A stretch of DNA of 64,000 nt from Lewinellaceae bacterium (GTDB lineage: Bacteria > Bacteroidota > Bacteroidia > Chitinophagales > Saprospiraceae): NCBI GenBank assembly GCA_020636255.1, contig JACJYE010000012.1, positions 124,001 to 188,000 on the forward strand, given 5' to 3'. The position numbers were made by a program, and so were the translations under genes. Positions within the stretch are counted from its first letter, which is position 1; each line of letters begins with the position of its first letter. The notes beneath the pieces were generated by a model. The model saw only the letters and a program-made list of their open reading frames with translations, did not search any database and was not told the DNA's origin. This document shows, piece by piece, positions 60,267 through 64,000 of this stretch.

Positions 60267-61421
60267 ATGGATATTTACAGCCAAAAATCGCGTTGGAAGC
60301 TTTACCTGGCCATAGCCGGGGTGATCATCGTGGCCATTTCTATGATATACACGAATTACCTGACGAGCAAGCTGGCGGAAGAGGAGCGCAATAAGGCCAA
60401 CATCTGGGTGCTGGCGATGGAGGACCTCAACAACTTCGATGAGGAAAGCTCGCAGTACTGCGACTTCACGCTGCATACCGAAATTCTCAAGGCCAATACC
60501 ACCATCCCCGTGATCGTGGTAAACGACCGCGGCGGCATTGATTTCCACGTCAATTTTCGGGATACCAGCACCGTGGCCTTACAAAGAGAAGTAGAAAAAA
60601 TGAAGGAAGACGGCGTCGAGCCGCTCCAGGGCTTTGCCTACTCCATCTACTACAAAGAATCCAGCCTGCTAAGATTGTTGAGGTTCTTTCCCTTCGTCCA
60701 GCTCGTGCTCATCGCCGCTTTTATCGGTTTCGGCTACATGGGGTTCAACTCTGCCCGCAGGGCCGAGCAGAACCGGGTATGGGTGGGCATGGCCAAGGAG
60801 ACGGCTCACCAGCTGGGGACGCCCATATCGGCTATCGTCGCCTGGATAGAGCACCTGCGGATGATCAGAGAACCCGACGGGGAAGTACAGGAAGTGTTGG
60901 GAGAGCTGCGCAACGACGTCAACCGGCTGGAGCTGATCGCCGACCGCTTTTCCAAGATCGGCTCGGCGCCCAAGCTGGAAGCCATCAACATCTACGAAGA
61001 GCTGGAGCAGTGCCGCAACTACATGCAACGGCGCGCCTCCCGGAAGGTGGCCTTCGAGTTCCCTGCGCCCGACAGCCTTCCCAAAATGGTGCAGATCAAC
61101 CCCCACCTCTTCGACTGGGTGGTCGAAAACCTGCTCCGCAACGCCCTCGACGCCATGGAAGGCGTCGGGCAGATCAGCGCGGAAGTTTACGAGGACAAGG
61201 ATTTCGTTTATGTCGATATCAGCGATACCGGCAAGGGGATTCCCGCCAACAAATTCAAAACCGTTTTCCAACCGGGTTATACGACTAAAAAGCGGGGCTG
61301 GGGCCTGGGGCTTTCGCTTGCCAAACGGATCATCGAGGAATACCATTCCGGCAAGATATTCGTGAAGCGCTCGGATGAGGGCAAGGGCGCCACTTTTACG
61401 ATACAGTTGCCGAAGGCCTGA
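60267..61421 (+). CDS. Membrane sensor histidine kinase
   Basis: 384 residues. Two hydrophobic segments (LYLAIAGVIIVAISMIYT at ~12-29 and LVLIAAFIGFGYMGFN at ~148-163) frame a ~115-residue extracytoplasmic sensor. The phospho-acceptor is H181 in AKETAHQLGTPISAIVAWIE. The ATPase domain has the N box around VENLLRNALDAMEG, and G boxes DISDTGKGIPANKFKTVF and KRGWGLGLSLAKRIIEEYH. No response regulator is next to it. The neighbours downstream are a Uma2 gene and creD, and a partner for creD would be expected to be a CreC-like kinase, though this is only suggestive. Confidence 0.94.
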   Translation: MDIYSQKSRWKLYLAIAGVIIVAISMIYTNYLTSKLAEEERNKANIWVLAMEDLNNFDEESSQYCDFTLHTEILKANTTIPVIVVNDRGGIDFHVNFRDTSTVALQREVEKMKEDGVEPLQGFAYSIYYKESSLLRLLRFFPFVQLVLIAAFIGFGYMGFNSARRAEQNRVWVGMAKETAHQLGTPISAIVAWIEHLRMIREPDGEVQEVLGELRNDVNRLELIADRFSKIGSAPKLEAINIYEELEQCRNYMQRRASRKVAFEFPAPDSLPKMVQINPHLFDWVVENLLRNALDAMEGVGQISAEVYEDKDFVYVDISDTGKGIPANKFKTVFQPGYTTKKRGWGLGLSLAKRIIEEYHSGKIFVKRSDEGKGATFTIQLPKA

Positions 61422-61494
61422 TGGATGGTTGCCTTCGCTACGCAAAACTGCAGAGGGCCAGTTACAGAAACTGCATCCCGGTTGCTAGCTAGCG

Positions 61495-61528
61495 TTTGAT
61501 AAAATATGTTGTGCCGATATTAAATTTG
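61495..61528 (+). promoter_or_regulatory. Bacteroidota-type promoter for the Uma2 gene
   Basis: TTTG at 61495-61498 and TAAATTTG at 61521-61528 have 22 bases between them, within the range for this promoter class. Transcription would start about 8 bases before the ATG at 61544, so the leader would be very short. Confidence 0.5.
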
Positions 61529-61543
61529 TAGTAATTTGAGGAC

Positions 61544-62116
61544 ATGACACAAACGACAACCTTAGAAATACCCAAACGTCTTTTCTCCGTCGCGGAATAT
61601 CACAAGCTGGCGGAAACGGGTATTCTTCGGGAGGAAGACAGGGTGGAATTGATCAACGGTGAAATTATCGAAATATCCCCAATTGGCCCCAAACATGCCG
61701 GAAACATGGGCCGGCTCGCTCAATTTTTAACGCTTCTATTTCGGGAAAATGCCATAATCCGGGTACAAAGCCCGGTGCAACTGGGAACTTATTCTGAACC
61801 AGAACCGGACTTAGCTATACTTAAGCCTCGGGAAGATTTTTATACAACTTCCCATCCGCGCCCAAATGAAATCATGCTCCTGGTTGAATTTGCCGATACG
61901 TCACTTTCCTACGATCAGAAGATAAAACTTCCCCTTTATGCAAGCCACAATATTCCCGAAACCTGGCTGATCGACCTCCAGGAGAATCGCATCATGGTCT
62001 TTCAGCACCCAAAAGGTGAGCAGTATCTCAACATCAATACCTTCCAAAAAGGAGAGGCCGTGCAAAGCACTGTGCTCCCGGAAATAGTACCTGTTGAAAA
62101 GATCCTAGGAATTTGA
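61544..62116 (+). CDS. Uma2 family (DUF820) nuclease-like protein
   Basis: 190 residues. The restriction-endonuclease-like fold of DUF820/Uma2 is recognised by LINGEIIEISPIGPKHAGNM, RVQSPVQLGTYSEPEPDLAI and LLVEFADTSLSYDQKIKLPL, which supply the Asp, Glu and Lys of a PD-(D/E)XK active site. A single copy of such proteins is often spread by horizontal transfer and has no proven role. The codon use looks more AT-rich than in flanking genes (GC about 47-48% by eye). It has its own promoter-like sequence and a 57-bp gap before creD. Confidence 0.9.
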   Translation: MTQTTTLEIPKRLFSVAEYHKLAETGILREEDRVELINGEIIEISPIGPKHAGNMGRLAQFLTLLFRENAIIRVQSPVQLGTYSEPEPDLAILKPREDFYTTSHPRPNEIMLLVEFADTSLSYDQKIKLPLYASHNIPETWLIDLQENRIMVFQHPKGEQYLNINTFQKGEAVQSTVLPEIVPVEKILGI

Positions 62117-62173
62117 AGTGCTAAACGTGCATTTCATTCCTTGCCATTTCTGGCCTGACAATTCCAAAACAGC

Positions 62174-63565
62174 ATGAAAGACACCTCCTTCTTCGGGCGC
62201 CTCAACAGCTGGGCGCGCAATTCCGTCACCCTTAAGCTGTTTGTCGTTGGCATCCTTATCCTCATTTTGCTCATTCCGGTAAGCATGGTCACCTCCCTGA
62301 TCCGGGAGCGGGAGGGGATACGCGATGAGGCCGTCAGGGAAGTGAGCTCCAAATGGGGTATGAGCCAGACGCTGGCCGGGCCCGTCATATCGGTGCCTTA
62401 CGAGCAGGTGTTGCAAAGCGACGAAGGCAAACCGGTAGTATCTCAGGGGTATGCCCATTTCCTGCCCGACAGCCTGTCGTTCGAAGGGCAGATAGGCCCG
62501 CAGAAACGCTATCGGGGCATCTATGTGGTCGTATTGTACAATGCCCGGCTCCGGGTATCCGGCCACTTTACAGGGCTGAACGCCGCAGCCCTCAGCATAC
62601 CGGAATCGAGCCTGAAGTGGGAAGATGCGCTGTTCACCTTCGGCATCAGCGATATGAAAGGCGTGGAGTCGGCCATACCCGTACAGATGAACGACACCTC
62701 TTACCAGTTCGGGCCCGGCACAGTGACGAACGACATTTTCGCTTCGGGCGCCAACTTCCCCATCTCGCTGGCGAAGGGCACTGATACGAAGCTCGATTTT
62801 TCCTTCGAGCTCAACCTCAACGGCAGCACAGGCCTGTATTTTGCCCCCTTTGGCAAGGCCACCCTCGTAAACCTTCAATCGCCCTGGCCCGACCCCAGCT
62901 TTGAAGGCGCTTTCCTGCCCGATACGCGAGAGGTGTCGGCCGACGGTTTCAGTGCGCAATGGCAGGTACTACAACTCAACCGCAACTATCCGCAACAGGG
63001 CGTGGGAGCCTATATCAGCGATTTTTCCGTCGACAACAAAGGCGCGTACTACTATGAAGACAGCAGCACGCACAATTCCGCCAACGCTTTCGGCCTGCGG
63101 CTGTTACTGCCCATCGATGAGTACCAGAAAACCATGCGCTCGGCCAAATATGCGGCCTATTTCGTGCTGATCACCTTCCTGGCCTTTTTCTTCATCGAAG
63201 TGCTCAGCCGCAAGCGGCTGCACCCCATTCAGTATATCCTCGTAGGAGCGGCCATCATTCTGTTTTACATCCTGTTGCTGTCCGTATCGGAGCACCTCAA
63301 GTTCGACACGGCCTATCTCATCGGATGCATGACGACCCTGGCCCTCATCACGGGTTATTGCTATTTCATCCTCGACAACCGGCGGCTCACCCTGATGATC
63401 TTCGGCATACTGGCCATACTGTACGGGTTCTTTTATTCCCTGCTACAGTTGCAGGACTACGCCCTGCTGCTGGGCAGCCTGGGCCTGCTGCTCATCCTGG
63501 CCACCATCATGTACCTGACCCGGCGGATCGACTGGTACAACCTGAGGCGAGAGGAGGAGGAATGA
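62174..63565 (+). CDS. creD: Inner membrane protein CreD
   Basis: 463 residues. Matches CreD (cell envelope integrity): an N-terminal transmembrane helix (LKLFVVGILILILLIPVSMV), a large periplasmic region (~40-320), then a group of C-terminal helices (YAAYFVLITFLAFFFIEVLS, ILVGAAIILFYILLLSVSEH, MTTLALITGYCYFILDN, LLLGSLGLLLILATIMYLTR). The family signature WGMSQTLAGPVISVPYEQ is conserved. In gammaproteobacteria CreD is a CreBC target linked to envelope stress and, in Aeromonas-type systems, to beta-lactamase control. It ends 54 bases before the convergent class D beta-lactamase gene. Confidence 0.95.
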   Translation: MKDTSFFGRLNSWARNSVTLKLFVVGILILILLIPVSMVTSLIREREGIRDEAVREVSSKWGMSQTLAGPVISVPYEQVLQSDEGKPVVSQGYAHFLPDSLSFEGQIGPQKRYRGIYVVVLYNARLRVSGHFTGLNAAALSIPESSLKWEDALFTFGISDMKGVESAIPVQMNDTSYQFGPGTVTNDIFASGANFPISLAKGTDTKLDFSFELNLNGSTGLYFAPFGKATLVNLQSPWPDPSFEGAFLPDTREVSADGFSAQWQVLQLNRNYPQQGVGAYISDFSVDNKGAYYYEDSSTHNSANAFGLRLLLPIDEYQKTMRSAKYAAYFVLITFLAFFFIEVLSRKRLHPIQYILVGAAIILFYILLLSVSEHLKFDTAYLIGCMTTLALITGYCYFILDNRRLTLMIFGILAILYGFFYSLLQLQDYALLLGSLGLLLILATIMYLTRRIDWYNLRREEEE

Positions 63566-63619
63566 AGTTGTGGGGCAAACGTAGCGTAACCATGGGCTGC
63601 ATAGCGCCGAAGACGGCTT

Positions 63620-64000
63620 TCATATAACCCCTTCTCTTTTGAGTATCTCCATAGTGATCGCCTGCCTGCATCGTTGGAACAGATGGTTCTGGCCTTCTGG
63701 CGCCTGTTTATTCCCCACATTATTGACAAAAACAAAAGTGCCCCGTTCCGTTTCCACCCAACCAACGAACCAGCCGATATTCTGTCCGTCGGGTTGTGCC
63801 CAGCCGGTTTTGCCGTAGAGTTTGTAGCCAGGCCCCTCTTCCAGCAGCATGATCTGCTTGACAGCCAGCTGGTTTTCCCTCCGTGCCGGCAGCTCCTCCA
63901 GGTAGAGGCGCCTCAGGAAAGCGGCCTGCTGCAACGGGGTGATACGGGAATGGCCGGCCAGCCAGAACGTGTCTATATTCTTATCCTTGATATCAAGCCG
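63620..64000 (-). CDS. Class D (OXA-type) beta-lactamase, C-terminal part (5' end outside window)
   Basis: The frame is open to base 64000, so the N-terminal catalytic motifs (STFK, SxV) lie beyond the window. What is present includes FWLAGHSRITPLQQAAFLRR, LYLEELPARRENQLAVKQIM, and YGKTGWAQPD with the KTG motif, followed by NIGWFVGWVETERGTFVFVN. These are the last third of class D serine beta-lactamases, which hydrolyse penams and some carbapenems. Without the catalytic part I cannot say if it is active. It converges with creD. Confidence 0.9.
   Translation of the reverse strand, partial: RLDIKDKNIDTFWLAGHSRITPLQQAAFLRRLYLEELPARRENQLAVKQIMLLEEGPGYKLYGKTGWAQPDGQNIGWFVGWVETERGTFVFVNNVGNKQAPEGQNHLFQRCRQAITMEILKREGVI

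Overview
The window looks like chromosome of a GC-rich (roughly 57-60% by eye) member of the Bacteroidota, most probably the Saprospiria (Lewinella / Phaeodactylibacter-like). This rests on many secreted proteins with type IX secretion (T9SS) C-terminal sorting domains, a gliding-motility-type C-terminus on a giant repeat protein, SprB-type repeats, TonB-dependent receptors with carboxypeptidase-regulatory N-termini, Bacteroidota promoters (TTG ... TAnnTTTG), and the rplM-rpsI-rpsB-tsf-pyrH gene order. No tRNA, rRNA, CRISPR array, prophage or insertion sequence was recognised. Genus assignment is inference.

Layout. 1-6 kb: end of L-serine dehydratase, a membrane protein, then hypF-hypD-hypE for assembly of the Fe(CN)2CO centre of [NiFe]-hydrogenase; hypF ends in a perfect 18-bp palindrome. 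6-12 kb: a TPR lipoprotein, two tandem DUF4331 proteins (only one with a T9SS signal) and the remnant of a TonB receptor. 12-20 kb: a secreted FG-GAP protein and a 1821-residue adhesin-like protein with seven ~74-residue and fifteen 51-residue repeats. 20-27 kb: a Cys-cluster protein, an HD-domain protein, an HtrA protease, ComF, and the translation operon pyrH/tsf/rpsB/rpsI/rplM. 27-34 kb: a thioredoxin-like/MsrA-like fusion, a TMEM220 protein, a GAF-PAS histidine kinase, and an exonuclease-DNA ligase pair. 33.5-36.4 kb: a TonB receptor flanked by palindromic repeat clusters. 36-38 kb: a sugar isomerase/epimerase-like protein and a small membrane protein. 38-47.6 kb: three paralogous T9SS-exported multidomain proteins in tandem, each followed by a hairpin terminator. 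47.6-54.5 kb: a sugar locus (Gfo/Idh/MocA oxidoreductase, DUF1080 hydrolase, MFS transporter, and a ThuA-dehydrogenase-PKD-cytochrome c fusion). 54.6-64 kb: a hyperacidic-tailed protein, a secreted M12-like metalloprotease, an NTF2-like protein, a sensor kinase, a Uma2 nuclease-like protein, CreD and the C-terminal part of a class D beta-lactamase.

How the parts fit. Much of the window encodes surface and secreted biology: T9SS cargo, TonB uptake and periplasmic/outer-membrane lipoproteins. The 47.6-54.5 kb genes fit uptake and oxidative (3-keto) breakdown of sugars or glycosides, with the isomerase at 36.4 kb as a possible partner. The most unusual non-coding signal is a set of short perfect hairpins with three-base loops, found upstream of the 33.7-36.0 kb TonB receptor, downstream of the ligase, and inside the last codons of hypF. 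I found no complete new defence or biosynthetic system. The best leads are these hairpin elements, the three-gene T9SS array, the Trx-MsrA-like fusion and the kinase-Uma2-CreD-beta-lactamase neighbourhood.
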